Positions 7,826 to 16,732 of a stretch of DNA of 64,000 nucleotides are shown piece after piece. The notes beneath the pieces were generated by a model, which made no database searches, had not been told where the DNA came from, and saw only the letters and a program-made list of their open reading frames with translations. A program made the translations under genes and the position numbers. Numbering within the stretch: the first letter of the stretch is position 1; each line of letters begins with the position of its first letter. The stretch is from CAWCOU01 sp963797335 (GTDB lineage: Bacteria; Pseudomonadota; Gammaproteobacteria; JAURND01): positions 341,488 to 405,487 of the forward strand of contig CAWCOU010000008.1 in the NCBI GenBank assembly GCA_963797335.1, in the 5' to 3' direction.

Positions 7826-9796
7826 TCATCCACTCCAACTCCCAAGTGTTAAACCCGCTCCTACGGCAGCAGCTTTCTCCAGCAATTGTTTTTTTATGGT
7901 TGACGCCACCCAACCCGGGGGTTTGGATGCTTCTCGATTTTCCGTTCGCTGCTGTTGCAATTCTTTTTGTCTCCTTAATTGATTACTTTGTTGCTGCTGA
8001 TTTAAGAGTAAGAGCTTTTCGTCTTCTAGCTTTTGAGCGTTTGGGTTCGTTGTCCCCGGCTTAGGAGTAGGCGTAGTTTGCGCTGCTCTCTGCTCCTGGG
8101 TGTGTTCTACCGCTTCCTTTTTAGACTCTGATTTCTCTTTTACCACTTCATTCTTTACTTCCTGCTGCCCACTTACTGACCACGTTCTGTTTGCCATCGT
8201 GGGCTGTGGTGCAGGGGTTGTCGACCGGAGGGAAACCCCATCAGCACGAGCAGCAACACCACCCCGATTCTCAGGTCTTAAGTCTGCTTTTATTGTGCCG
8301 TCTTCTCCCCGAACCTGACGCAGTTCATCGCCATTCGCGCTAGTTAATGATCTTACCTGTTTAGGCGCTTCCACCTCAGGGCTTGCTTTCTTCTCACTCG
8401 CTTTTTCTTGTTTTGGTTTTTTTGTGTCCTCCGGTGCGATGACAGGTCGCCGCGCAGACTTGTAATTCTCTGCCATCTTATTGGCTTTTTCCACTACAGC
8501 AACTGGCAAGATTTTCGGATTTACCTTCAATCCTTCTCTCTTTAATGTATATAATTTATCCTCCAACAAATCTGGGAATTCTTTTGGATTAACCGCTTTA
8601 TTCTTCTTTCGCAAATCATTGCGCACCAAAGCGGCGGCCATTTGTAATTGCACTAATTCTTTTTTCTGCTGCTCATTGCCTTTAAAATCAATGATCTTAA
8701 CTCTTTTCCCGGTCGCGATTAGCGATTTCAGCGCATCCGTGCCTTTAGGACCAAAATTGCGAATAGTGGCCACTCCTTTCATATCTGGATTTTGCTTCAT
8801 GCTCGCCTGGAAATAACGATTAATCACATCCTGGTATTGTCTTGCATTTTTTACATTTTCGGTGATTTTAGAATCTTTGCTGCCAACGCTCTTTAACGTG
8901 GCTTTGACGTTGGCATCTAACTTGGGTTGGACTTTATCTAGTACCGATTTAGGGAGAAGGTCAGTGCCCACTTTTTCCGCTAATAATTTGGCAAAGTCCT
9001 GTGGTTTCACGGGGGGTTGTTGCTTACGAAGTGTTTCAGCTGCTTTATTGAGCCTGTCTAAAGCCTCTTTTTCTTCAGCAGTGCCCTTAAAATCTTTGAT
9101 CGTGACTTTAACGCCAGCCGCAATTAAGGTTTTTATGGCATCGACGCCGTTTGAATCAAATTTTCGGATAGTGGCCGTGGTTTTGGTGGGGGTACGGCCC
9201 TTTTTATTGATATTGTCCAACAAGATATCAGCTGCTGCTTGAAAAGTTTTTTCGTCAATTGGTTTTCCTTTCTCATTTTTCAAGCGATAACTGGTCTTAC
9301 CAAACCAACCCGGCACCACTTGCGGTAGTTTCATGTTTTGCTGAATTTTATCAGCTGCTTTTCCCCGAACGGATTTCGGCAACATGTCATAAGGGTTGAC
9401 AGCCATTCCCGCTTTTTTCATTTGCTTCAGCTGCTTGAACAACATTTCGCTGAATTGATCAGGCGCGACTTTTTTATTTTTTGCCTGCAACGAATCCCTG
9501 AGGGCATCGGCTGCATACTTTAGCATCAGTAAATCTTTATTCTTATTATCAGCGCAGTTCACTAACTTTACTTGAGCTCCGGTGGCAATCAATGCTTTTA
9601 TCGAATCCATGCCTTTTTTGCCCGTGTTACTCACCGTAAACGAGGCTTTTTGCAAGGATTGGGCTTTCGGGTGTTTTTTAAAATAGGAGTTTACCGCATT
9701 ATCGACAGCGCGATCGTAGCCGCTTTCTGTTCTTTTGGTCACATTAAATCGGGTCGAATCAAGCTTCACGCCAGATTTTAATTTGGGTTTTGCCAT
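7826..9796 (-). CDS. Three-repeat hypothetical protein with disordered basic tail
   Basis: The 656-residue product holds three diverged copies of a unit of about 120-130 residues, at roughly 27-157, 182-297 and 317-445. Each unit has a conserved centre: a short strand (ATIRKFDSNG, ATIRNFGPKG or SFTVSNTGKK), then a helix and strand such as DAIKTLIAAGVKVTIKDFKG, then helices ending in a segment with LPKSV or LPVAV. The rest (about 446-656) is rich in Lys, Pro and Gln and likely disordered, with a Gln-rich coiled coil near 580-620. No signal peptide is seen. The ATG at 9796 is preferred over a TTG at 9877 because the repeat region begins right after it. No family was recognised; a role as a secreted effector or scaffold is speculative. 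Confidence 0.75.
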   Translation of the reverse strand: MAKPKLKSGVKLDSTRFNVTKRTESGYDRAVDNAVNSYFKKHPKAQSLQKASFTVSNTGKKGMDSIKALIATGAQVKLVNCADNKNKDLLMLKYAADALRDSLQAKNKKVAPDQFSEMLFKQLKQMKKAGMAVNPYDMLPKSVRGKAADKIQQNMKLPQVVPGWFGKTSYRLKNEKGKPIDEKTFQAAADILLDNINKKGRTPTKTTATIRKFDSNGVDAIKTLIAAGVKVTIKDFKGTAEEKEALDRLNKAAETLRKQQPPVKPQDFAKLLAEKVGTDLLPKSVLDKVQPKLDANVKATLKSVGSKDSKITENVKNARQYQDVINRYFQASMKQNPDMKGVATIRNFGPKGTDALKSLIATGKRVKIIDFKGNEQQKKELVQLQMAAALVRNDLRKKNKAVNPKEFPDLLEDKLYTLKREGLKVNPKILPVAVVEKANKMAENYKSARRPVIAPEDTKKPKQEKASEKKASPEVEAPKQVRSLTSANGDELRQVRGEDGTIKADLRPENRGGVAARADGVSLRSTTPAPQPTMANRTWSVSGQQEVKNEVVKEKSESKKEAVEHTQEQRAAQTTPTPKPGTTNPNAQKLEDEKLLLLNQQQQSNQLRRQKELQQQRTENREASKPPGWVASTIKKQLLEKAAAVGAGLTLGSWSG

Positions 9797-10078
9797 AAAT
9801 TGGGTCTCAAGTAGTAGCTTCCATTCTTGTTTTTCGTTTAGAATCAACGTCTTTGGTTTTAAAACGCAGACAATCAAGGCTAAAAATGATGAGGTATTCC
9901 CCTTTTCAATATAACCAAGGGAAAATCCTTTTTATTTATTGTAACTTGTGAATCTTAAGAGAATCTGAGTGACGACCTCATAATTTGCTAAAAAATGGTA
10001 TTTCTACTAATCACAGCATAGAAAACCCACGCTAAATGTGAAATACTTTACCCGATATGGATTATCTAAGGAACTATT

Positions 10079-11182
10079 ATGCAAATCGTAGCCATTACCA
10101 TTGGGACCCTAAATATACCACTCATTCGGCCTTTCATTACTGCCGTTCGCCGCACAGATCATGTGGAAGATGTCGTGGTCATGATTAAAACCGATAGTGG
10201 CGCTATCGGTTACGGTTCCGCAGCCGCAACGCCCGCCATTACCGGCGAAACATCTGCTTCTATTATTCACGCCATCCAAACCTTGATTGCGCCAAAATTA
10301 ATCGGGCGTTCTATCGACGATTTTAATCAGTTACTGCACGATGTGACAACAGCTGTTAAGAAAAATAGTTCCGCCAAGGCCGCCGTTGATATAGCGCTGC
10401 ATGACCTGTTTGCACAACATTGTCAGCTGCCCTTATACAAATTGTTAGGCGCTGCAACTAACAAAATTGCCACCAGCATCATGATTAGTGTCAAAGATAC
10501 CGCTGCCATGGTCACTGACGCCAAGGCATTCGTCAAGCAAGGATTTTCGACGTTAAAAATAAAAGTCGGTTTAAATCCCCTTGATGATGTTGAACGTATC
10601 AAAGCAATTCGCCTTGCCGTTGGCGACCAAATAAAAATAGTCGTGGATGCCAATCAAGGCTGGACAACGAATCAAGCCGTGCAAACTATTATGCAATTGG
10701 AAAAAGAAAATTTAATGCTGACATTTATTGAACAACCGGTGCCCGCTCCAGACCTCACACAGTTAAAATTTGTTCATGATAAAGTGAATAGTTTTATCAT
10801 GGCAGACGAATCCTGTTTTTCTCCCGAAGACGCTATGGCTATTGCTAGAACCCATGCCAGTGATGGCATCAATATCAAACTAATGAAATCCGGCGGTATT
10901 TATAACGCCAACGCGATTTACCACATTGCCCGTAGTGCCCATATCGATTGCATGGTTGGCTGCATGCTGGAATCTCCAATCGGTATCGCAGCCATGGCCA
11001 GCTTTGCCCTCAGCAAACCGGATATTCTACTCGCCGATTTAGACCCCATCGCCTTAATTAAACAAAATCCGGTACTTGGCGGCGCACAATTGCAGGGGAA
11101 TGAAGTGGTATTATCCGATCAACCAGGCCTGGGTATTCAAGGTCTCCGAGAAGGATTTACCATAGCTGTAGAACTCAGTTAA
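10079..11182 (+). CDS. Dipeptide epimerase (enolase superfamily, L-Ala-D/L-Glu epimerase-like)
   Basis: A 367-residue member of the muconate-lactonising subgroup of the enolase superfamily, resembling L-Ala-D/L-Glu epimerases that act in murein-peptide recycling. The catalytic set is complete: K160-x-K162 in TLKIKVG, metal ligands D190 (VVDANQGW), E218 (FIEQP) and D243 (MADES), and the second base K267 in NIKLMKSGG. The N-terminal capping domain and C-terminal barrel are full length. The start is supported by AAGGA 7 bases upstream. Substrate specificity cannot be read from sequence alone. It stands alone, convergent with the autotransporter gene. Confidence 0.9.
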   Translation: MQIVAITIGTLNIPLIRPFITAVRRTDHVEDVVVMIKTDSGAIGYGSAAATPAITGETSASIIHAIQTLIAPKLIGRSIDDFNQLLHDVTTAVKKNSSAKAAVDIALHDLFAQHCQLPLYKLLGAATNKIATSIMISVKDTAAMVTDAKAFVKQGFSTLKIKVGLNPLDDVERIKAIRLAVGDQIKIVVDANQGWTTNQAVQTIMQLEKENLMLTFIEQPVPAPDLTQLKFVHDKVNSFIMADESCFSPEDAMAIARTHASDGINIKLMKSGGIYNANAIYHIARSAHIDCMVGCMLESPIGIAAMASFALSKPDILLADLDPIALIKQNPVLGGAQLQGNEVVLSDQPGLGIQGLREGFTIAVELS

Positions 11183-11196
11183 TTGGCTGAAACACA

Positions 11197-11233
11197 CTGC
11201 CCCAACATTCATGCCGAGGCAATGTTAGGACAG
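11197..11233. terminator. Hairpin between convergent genes
   Basis: Arms at 11197-11209 (CTGCCCCAACATT) and 11221-11233 pair at 11 of 13 positions around an 11-base loop. The hairpin lies in the 55-base gap between the epimerase gene and the convergent autotransporter gene, so it may terminate both. There is no T run. Confidence 0.4.
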
Positions 11234-11237
11234 GGCT

Positions 11238-13991
11238 CTAATTAATACTGTTACCGTTCGTATTACCTATAAATTGAGAGCCAGTGAGATCCGGTGGGTT
11301 GTTGGTGAGATTAATGGTTTCAATGCCAAAATTACCATTGTTGGCAAAAGTTGAATTAATGGCCTTTAGGATCAATGTACCCGCGGAGTTTTGGGCAAAA
11401 ATCCCATCATTCACATTCTCGTTAAACGTTGAGTTATTGGTCGTCAGGTTAAATGTGCCGCTTGAGTTATTTTGAGCAAAAATCCCATCACCTTCATTAC
11501 CGGTAGCAGCTGATCCATTCCCGTTAAACTCTGAGTTATTGGTCGTCAGGTTAAATACGCCAGTATAATTATTTTGAGCCAGAATCCCATTAACGCTATT
11601 ATCGTTAAATGTTGAGTTATTGGCTGTTATGTTTAATGTGCCAGTATAGGCATTTTGAGCATTAATCCCGTTACTGGTATTATCGTTAAATGTTGAGTTA
11701 TTAACGGCTACATTAAATGAGCTGCCGACATTTACAATCATAAGACCATCGGAATTCCCATTAAAAGTTGAATTATAGGTAGTTAGAGTAATCGGGCCGC
11801 CAGAAGGACCATTAGATATGGCCAAACCCTCTCCCCCATTTCCATTTACGGTCGAATTTTTAAAGGTCATGTTTATCGTTCCGTTTTCTTTAGCTATTTG
11901 AGCGCCAACCTGGCTGTTATCATCGAAGCTCGACTTATCAATGAATATATTAGCTGTGCTATAAGCTATGACATCCATACCTACTGCGTCCCCATTAAAG
12001 CTGGATTTTTTGATGAATAAATTGAATAACTCGCCGTTACTTAGGCCTTGGGTTATTAATAAGCCATCCCCAATTCCGTTATCATTAAATTGAGAAGAAT
12101 CAATGTTCATGTTGAGAGTACCGATGTTGTTAACATCAGCTAACTCAAGACCCACAGAATTATTATTAAAGGTAGAATGACGAATAACCATATTCGTTTG
12201 GGCATTGGTATTCCCTATTGTGATGATATCAGCACCCTCATTAAGATTATTATCCAAGGCAGAGCGATTAATAGCTAAATTAAATACCAAGTCACTGGTG
12301 TTTTCAACTTCGGCAAGAAGACCGCTATGACCATTGCCACTGAGGCTGGAATAGTTAATAGCTAAATTAAATACGGAGTCACTGGCGTTTTCAACTTCGG
12401 CAGAAAGACCGTCACTACCATTGCCACTGAGGCTGGAATTATTAATAGCGACATTCATTACACTGCCTTCGCCGGTTTCTCCTAATACAATGCCATTAGT
12501 ATTGTTATTTAATGTCGAAGTATTCACCTCCAGATTGAGCATGCCACCGTCGTTATTATCAGCCTCTATCGCGTTGCTAAATCGGGTATTGCTAATATCG
12601 GTGTTGTTTACCTTCATACTGACCTGGCCGGTCCCGATATTATTCAGGAACATGGCGTCGCCACCCCCAGCCCCGCCCATGATTCGAATAGAGGTCACGA
12701 CAATATCAGAGTTAACGGAGTCGACCGTCCAAACAAACCCGTTTCCTTCTGGGCCATCAAAATCAAACACCGGCCGATTATTACCACTGGCTGGCTGCAC
12801 GAATAATCTGCCCTTGTAGCTTTGGCGCCCGTAGAGGCTGTCATTCATGAGATCAATTTCGGTGCTGGAAACATAAGAGCCCAAATTACCATTAAAGAAG
12901 AAGTTGGTATTGCCCTTACCATTCGCATCATCGACGTTTGATTGGGTTAAACCAATGTAAGGATGTTCGTAAGTGCCCTCACCCGTGACACCACCGGGAG
13001 AACCATCCGGCAAGAAGAACGAAATATCATCCATGACCACACCAAAATCGCCAGTCGCTTTGGTTTGTCTCAGAATGGGTTGTGCCGTATGTGAACCGCC
13101 ACCCACTGCAATCAAGTTACGCTGAATGGGATCGACCATCCGTTGCGTGAGATCACCGGAGAAGCGCTGCGGCGTGTGGCGGCCGCCGAAGTGATAAGCC
13201 AGGCCTACTTTAACCGTATTGTGTGCCCAGTTGTCATAACCCTCACTGACATCGACATCTAAACGGTCAGTCACTGGCAGTTCGAGACGCGCTACACCGC
13301 CGGTAATATCCTGCGCATCTTTAGGGCTGAAGTGATAACCACCGAGGTAGATTTTAGGACTGTCTTTGACAGGCAACCGGAAACCGAACTGCACATCTTC
13401 ACCGACACCAACCGATTCATAGGTATTAAACAGCTGATCGTATTCGGTGTGTTCGACAAAACTGACCGAATCGTAATCGCCAATGTCACTACCAAAAGCA
13501 CTACCCGTAGCAACCCGCTGAGAGCCGGTGGGAATGTACACGTTAGCACTAAAATCTACCGTATCACCTAACCGCTCCACACCCGGGCTGACGAACCAGA
13601 AAGAATGACCCGCAGGGGAATGGTTGTAATCCCCGAACACATAAGCGCCTAAGAGGCCGTTATCGGTTAACTTACGTCCACCCAAACCCAGCGCCGCAGA
13701 ATAATCATTCCCGTTATGGTAAAGCGCCTGAGGATCGACATAAAAAAAGCCGGTGCTCTGACCCGCCAGCGGTAACATCGCATCGCCATAGCCCGTGGTG
13801 AGATCACCGCTCAACCCAGTGATGGATACCCCCGGCGTGTAAGGAAGAAACGTATTGGCATTACTCGCATCCGTATAGGAATTCGCAAACGCATGGCCCA
13901 CCAAAAAGAAACAGCTGCCGACAACGGCGCTCTTGCTCAATTTTTGGCAGTTATAGAAAAATGAAGAAGGGAAAAAAGAATACTGTGCCAT
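11238..13991 (-). CDS. Inverse autotransporter (intimin/invasin-type barrel) with beta-helix passenger
   Basis: A 917-residue outer-membrane protein. A signal peptide ends around AFA at 35-37. Residues about 40-275 form an inverse-autotransporter beta-domain, with segments such as GYGDAMLPL, AALGLGGRKL, GLLGAYVFGDYNHS, FWFVSPGVERLG and a final AYHFGG. A linker leads to a passenger (about 300-917) of many repeats around the motif NNSTFNDN or SSFN/SALN, spaced about 25-35 residues apart, typical of a right-handed parallel beta-helix. The barrel is N-terminal, so the passenger is exported C-terminally, as in intimin. It probably acts in surface adhesion. The start has AGGAGG about 8 bases upstream. 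A 48-base relic of a related passenger lies at 16648-16695. Confidence 0.88.
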   Translation of the reverse strand: MAQYSFFPSSFFYNCQKLSKSAVVGSCFFLVGHAFANSYTDASNANTFLPYTPGVSITGLSGDLTTGYGDAMLPLAGQSTGFFYVDPQALYHNGNDYSAALGLGGRKLTDNGLLGAYVFGDYNHSPAGHSFWFVSPGVERLGDTVDFSANVYIPTGSQRVATGSAFGSDIGDYDSVSFVEHTEYDQLFNTYESVGVGEDVQFGFRLPVKDSPKIYLGGYHFSPKDAQDITGGVARLELPVTDRLDVDVSEGYDNWAHNTVKVGLAYHFGGRHTPQRFSGDLTQRMVDPIQRNLIAVGGGSHTAQPILRQTKATGDFGVVMDDISFFLPDGSPGGVTGEGTYEHPYIGLTQSNVDDANGKGNTNFFFNGNLGSYVSSTEIDLMNDSLYGRQSYKGRLFVQPASGNNRPVFDFDGPEGNGFVWTVDSVNSDIVVTSIRIMGGAGGGDAMFLNNIGTGQVSMKVNNTDISNTRFSNAIEADNNDGGMLNLEVNTSTLNNNTNGIVLGETGEGSVMNVAINNSSLSGNGSDGLSAEVENASDSVFNLAINYSSLSGNGHSGLLAEVENTSDLVFNLAINRSALDNNLNEGADIITIGNTNAQTNMVIRHSTFNNNSVGLELADVNNIGTLNMNIDSSQFNDNGIGDGLLITQGLSNGELFNLFIKKSSFNGDAVGMDVIAYSTANIFIDKSSFDDNSQVGAQIAKENGTINMTFKNSTVNGNGGEGLAISNGPSGGPITLTTYNSTFNGNSDGLMIVNVGSSFNVAVNNSTFNDNTSNGINAQNAYTGTLNITANNSTFNDNSVNGILAQNNYTGVFNLTTNNSEFNGNGSAATGNEGDGIFAQNNSSGTFNLTTNNSTFNENVNDGIFAQNSAGTLILKAINSTFANNGNFGIETINLTNNPPDLTGSQFIGNTNGNSIN

Positions 13992-14120
13992 GCTGCGACC
14001 TCCTGGATTGCTTGTGACATGTTAGATTTGAATCAATTAATTATCGCAACATTGAAAACCATTTGCAAGTGCGCCCCTAGCAGAAGGCTTCACTTTGGTA
14101 CGGAGAGTTAAAGGCTTTAA

Positions 14121-15506
14121 TCATTGATTCCATACTTTTTGCCACGCCTCGAATTCAGATGGCCTGATCTGGTAACGAGCAAAATTTCCTTCATGTAAAC
14201 TGAGAAGCTCGTCTTCGACGATTTCCTTAAATTTTTCCTGATTGGCGGCATCTATGTTTTTTTGTGCCCAGATAGTTAAATGAGAAAATGCTTGTTTTCG
14301 GGTCATTTGACCACACACGATCTGTGCAATGACCTCACGTAAAACTGCACGATAACGAAGCCTGAATGGATCAGGTTCTCCGAGTGATTGCTTGATGGCT
14401 GCAAAACGTGCAGCGGATCGTTCATATGCCCAAATAAACACGTCTTTGAAGAGATCGATTTTGTTTAGCTCATAAATGTCAAGCATGGCATTCGTATAGA
14501 TTGTCCGCGGAACGTCGGCAAATGATAGCGGCACAAGATTAGACTTTATGAAGGGAATATTCGCGGCAAGGCGTGAAACACGCTTGTTTACGCCATCAAA
14601 TGGTTGTAAATAGGGTAGCTGTACCATTGCGAAGAAAGCCTGCTCGAATGGGTCTCTGATGGCTGCGGCGGTGGTGAGCAACTGATTAAAATACTCTTCA
14701 ATATGCTGCAGAATTTCGGGCGGATGGTAAACGGATTTTTCAATGCCCACAGGGATGCGGCGAAGCCTACCCGTTGCGGTTGGATCATTTAGCAAATTGT
14801 TTGCTAAAAGAGCGTGAAGGTTGAGGATTGTGTATCGATTGAAGGCGATGTCTTCTGCCGAGCTAACGAGAAACTCGATCGCATCCTTGTGGTTTAGAAT
14901 CATCTGTGCTTCAAGATGCCCCTTCCCTTCTGCTTCTTGTCCAAAATCAACAAGACGCTTGGTATCGAGCAACGAATAGGTGTTGCCTTCTAGTCGACTC
15001 GAATTCCATGATAGGTCTATGAGCAGCCGATTCAATAAATGTTTGGCGTGAGCCCCGGCTGGTTGGGCAGTTGCTTCAATAGGAGTGCCGATTTGCCTGA
15101 GGTGTGATCGCTCTTGCTCTGTAAGATACGCGGTAAAATTGGGCCGGTAAGCATTAAGAAAGCCCCAATTATAACCAACAGGCTGACGCTCCATGACAGA
15201 CCGATTGATATGTGTTTGGATTTCAATAGAGGTTTTAGAGAGCGGGATGGCAACGGTTTTTTGTTCTTTCAGAGATAAATGACTTATGCGCTCTCCCGAG
15301 GGCAGTTGATATCTAGCCCAACGACCCTCACCCGCTTTGATAACTCGATTGCTGTCGACAAGATATTTGAGACGGTATTGAAGGGTGCGAAGTGGAACCG
15401 TAGTTTTCAAGGCTTCGCTGATTTCCTGTGCGGTCAACGCACCGGAATGAAGCTGGAGAACAGCTTCAATCGCTTTCAAATTTTCTTCCAACGAGGGTCT
15501 GGGCAT
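14121..15506 (-). CDS. Fic-domain protein with N-terminal winged helix, catalytic His replaced
   Basis: A 461-residue protein with an N-terminal winged-helix region (about 1-70), then a Fic N-terminal segment and Fic core (about 150-360). The inhibitory helix motif is present as S169-S-R-L-E173-G174. The active-site loop reads LPYLQPFDGVNKRVSRLAAN: the usual His is Gln301 and the acidic-Gly pair is altered, while Asn307, Arg309 and Arg312 are kept. AMP transfer by the usual mechanism is therefore doubtful. With the DNA-binding domain and the operator repeats just upstream, it probably works mainly as an autoregulated transcription factor. The ATG at 15506 fits the family N-terminus. Confidence 0.85.
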   Translation of the reverse strand: MPRPSLEENLKAIEAVLQLHSGALTAQEISEALKTTVPLRTLQYRLKYLVDSNRVIKAGEGRWARYQLPSGERISHLSLKEQKTVAIPLSKTSIEIQTHINRSVMERQPVGYNWGFLNAYRPNFTAYLTEQERSHLRQIGTPIEATAQPAGAHAKHLLNRLLIDLSWNSSRLEGNTYSLLDTKRLVDFGQEAEGKGHLEAQMILNHKDAIEFLVSSAEDIAFNRYTILNLHALLANNLLNDPTATGRLRRIPVGIEKSVYHPPEILQHIEEYFNQLLTTAAAIRDPFEQAFFAMVQLPYLQPFDGVNKRVSRLAANIPFIKSNLVPLSFADVPRTIYTNAMLDIYELNKIDLFKDVFIWAYERSAARFAAIKQSLGEPDPFRLRYRAVLREVIAQIVCGQMTRKQAFSHLTIWAQKNIDAANQEKFKEIVEDELLSLHEGNFARYQIRPSEFEAWQKVWNQ

Positions 15507-15520
15507 TAGTTTGCCTTATG

Positions 15521-15585
15521 TTGCGCATAGACTTCTATGCGCAATTAAACCAGCTCTATGCGCAACAATCAAGTGCTATGCGCAA
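15521..15585. promoter_or_regulatory. Four-copy operator array upstream of the Fic-like gene
   Basis: Exact 10-base copies lie at 15521-15530 (TTGCGCATAG, inverted), 15535-15544, 15556-15565 and 15576-15585 (all CTATGCGCAA). The first two form a perfect palindrome with a four-base spacer. The direct copies begin 21 and 20 bases apart, two helical turns, so bound proteins would sit on one face of the DNA. The array ends 14 bases before the Fic-like start codon, over its promoter region, which suggests autoregulation by the winged-helix domain. Confidence 0.8.
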
Positions 15586-15720
15586 CATTTAACCAAGAAA
15601 CACTAGGGCCATCCCTGCTTTTAAAAACGTACGGATGGATAGCCCCTAAATTCCTTACTTACGGTAGTGGTGATTTTCGTTATGCATTATCCTCTTCTGG
15701 CTACTTAAAGAGGATCTTTA

Positions 15721-16584
15721 ATGATGGAATCGTCGAAATTATCTAAAAGACTGTGGATCGTGTTATGGATGGGGGGGCTTCTTTATATTCTCTCTCCCTT
15801 ATGTGCATTTGCTTTACCGCCCCTTCAGTTAGCGAACAAATATTACAGCGGTATTCCTATTCGCGACTATTGGGTGAGCGAGAAATTAGACGGTGTGAGA
15901 GCTTATTGGGATGGTCAGGAATTTATTTCTCGGCAAGGTTATCGAATGAATGCACCGGCTTGGTTTACCGCTCACTTTCCTCCCGAAACCTTGGATGGTG
16001 AACTGTGGATTGGGCGCGGGCAGTTTGCTTTGGTTTCCGGTATTGTCCGGCAGCATACTCCCAACCTTGCCTGGCAAAAAGTACGCTATATGGTGTTTGA
16101 TATGCCTGATATGCCCGGCACATTTACCCAACGTTTAAACGCGATGAAGAATTTAAGTGCCCGTGTGCATTCGAATTATTTGCAGTGGATTCCACAATTT
16201 CAGGTGGCGGATTCTGAAGAGCTAATGCAATGGTTACATCATACCGTTGAAAATGGCGGCGAAGGTTTGATACTGCATCGTGGCGATTCGTTTTATCGCG
16301 CCGAACGCAACGATGATTTGCTAAAGTTGAAAACGTATGAAGACGAGGAGGCAACCGTTATTGCTTACGTCCCGGGGCAGGGTAAATACCAGCATCTGCT
16401 AGGCGCATTATGGGTGGAGAATTCGGATAAAATCCGATTTAAAATTGGCGGTGGATTCACGGATGAGCAACGAAAAAACCCACCACCAATCGGTAGCATC
16501 ATTACCTATCAATACGTTGGCAAAACAAAAAACCATATTCCTCGGTTTGCTCGTTTTTTAAGGATTCGCTCTGACTTGAATTAG
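15721..16584 (+). CDS. ATP-dependent DNA ligase with signal peptide (LigE-type)
   Basis: A minimal ATP-dependent DNA ligase of 287 residues: nucleotidyltransferase domain plus OB fold, no extra domains. Motif I is SEKLDGVRAYWDG with nucleophile Lys55, motif III-like LDGELWIGRG, motif IV EGLILH and motif V LLKLKTY. Residues about 10-31 form a signal peptide (LWIVLWMGGLLYIL, ending near CAFA), so it is probably periplasmic, as described for Lig E enzymes of proteobacteria linked to DNA uptake or extracellular DNA. The start has AGAGGA about 7 bases upstream; an alternative ATG lies one codon later. It is divergent from the Fic-like gene. Confidence 0.9.
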   Translation: MMESSKLSKRLWIVLWMGGLLYILSPLCAFALPPLQLANKYYSGIPIRDYWVSEKLDGVRAYWDGQEFISRQGYRMNAPAWFTAHFPPETLDGELWIGRGQFALVSGIVRQHTPNLAWQKVRYMVFDMPDMPGTFTQRLNAMKNLSARVHSNYLQWIPQFQVADSEELMQWLHHTVENGGEGLILHRGDSFYRAERNDDLLKLKTYEDEEATVIAYVPGQGKYQHLLGALWVENSDKIRFKIGGGFTDEQRKNPPPIGSIITYQYVGKTKNHIPRFARFLRIRSDLN

Positions 16585-16647
16585 CTCATGAGACGAAGCT
16601 TTGACGCCATTTATGACTCCTTTAACCCCCCCCTGAAGTATAGATAT

Positions 16648-16695
16648 CAAGTTATTGTCCAAGGCAGAGCGATTAATGGCTAAATTAAATACGGG
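16648..16695 (-). pseudogene. Relic of an inverse-autotransporter passenger
   Basis: Read on the minus strand this 48-base stretch encodes VFNLAINRSALDNNL, identical in peptide to part of the autotransporter passenger at about 12242-12288, but with several synonymous third-base changes. No open frame extends it, so it is a leftover of a second, diverged passenger gene or of a recombination event. Confidence 0.7.
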
Positions 16696-16732
16696 GGCAG
16701 TGGTACTCAAAATAAAGACAGCGGGGCGCGCC

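Noticed and set aside
13292..13571. Frames of 79-85 residues within the autotransporter barrel region
   Set aside because: The barrel-encoding frame shows continuous family similarity; these are shadows.
15558..15746. 62-residue plus-strand frame before the ligase gene
   Set aside because: It begins within the operator array, has no ribosome site and overlaps the ligase start in another frame.
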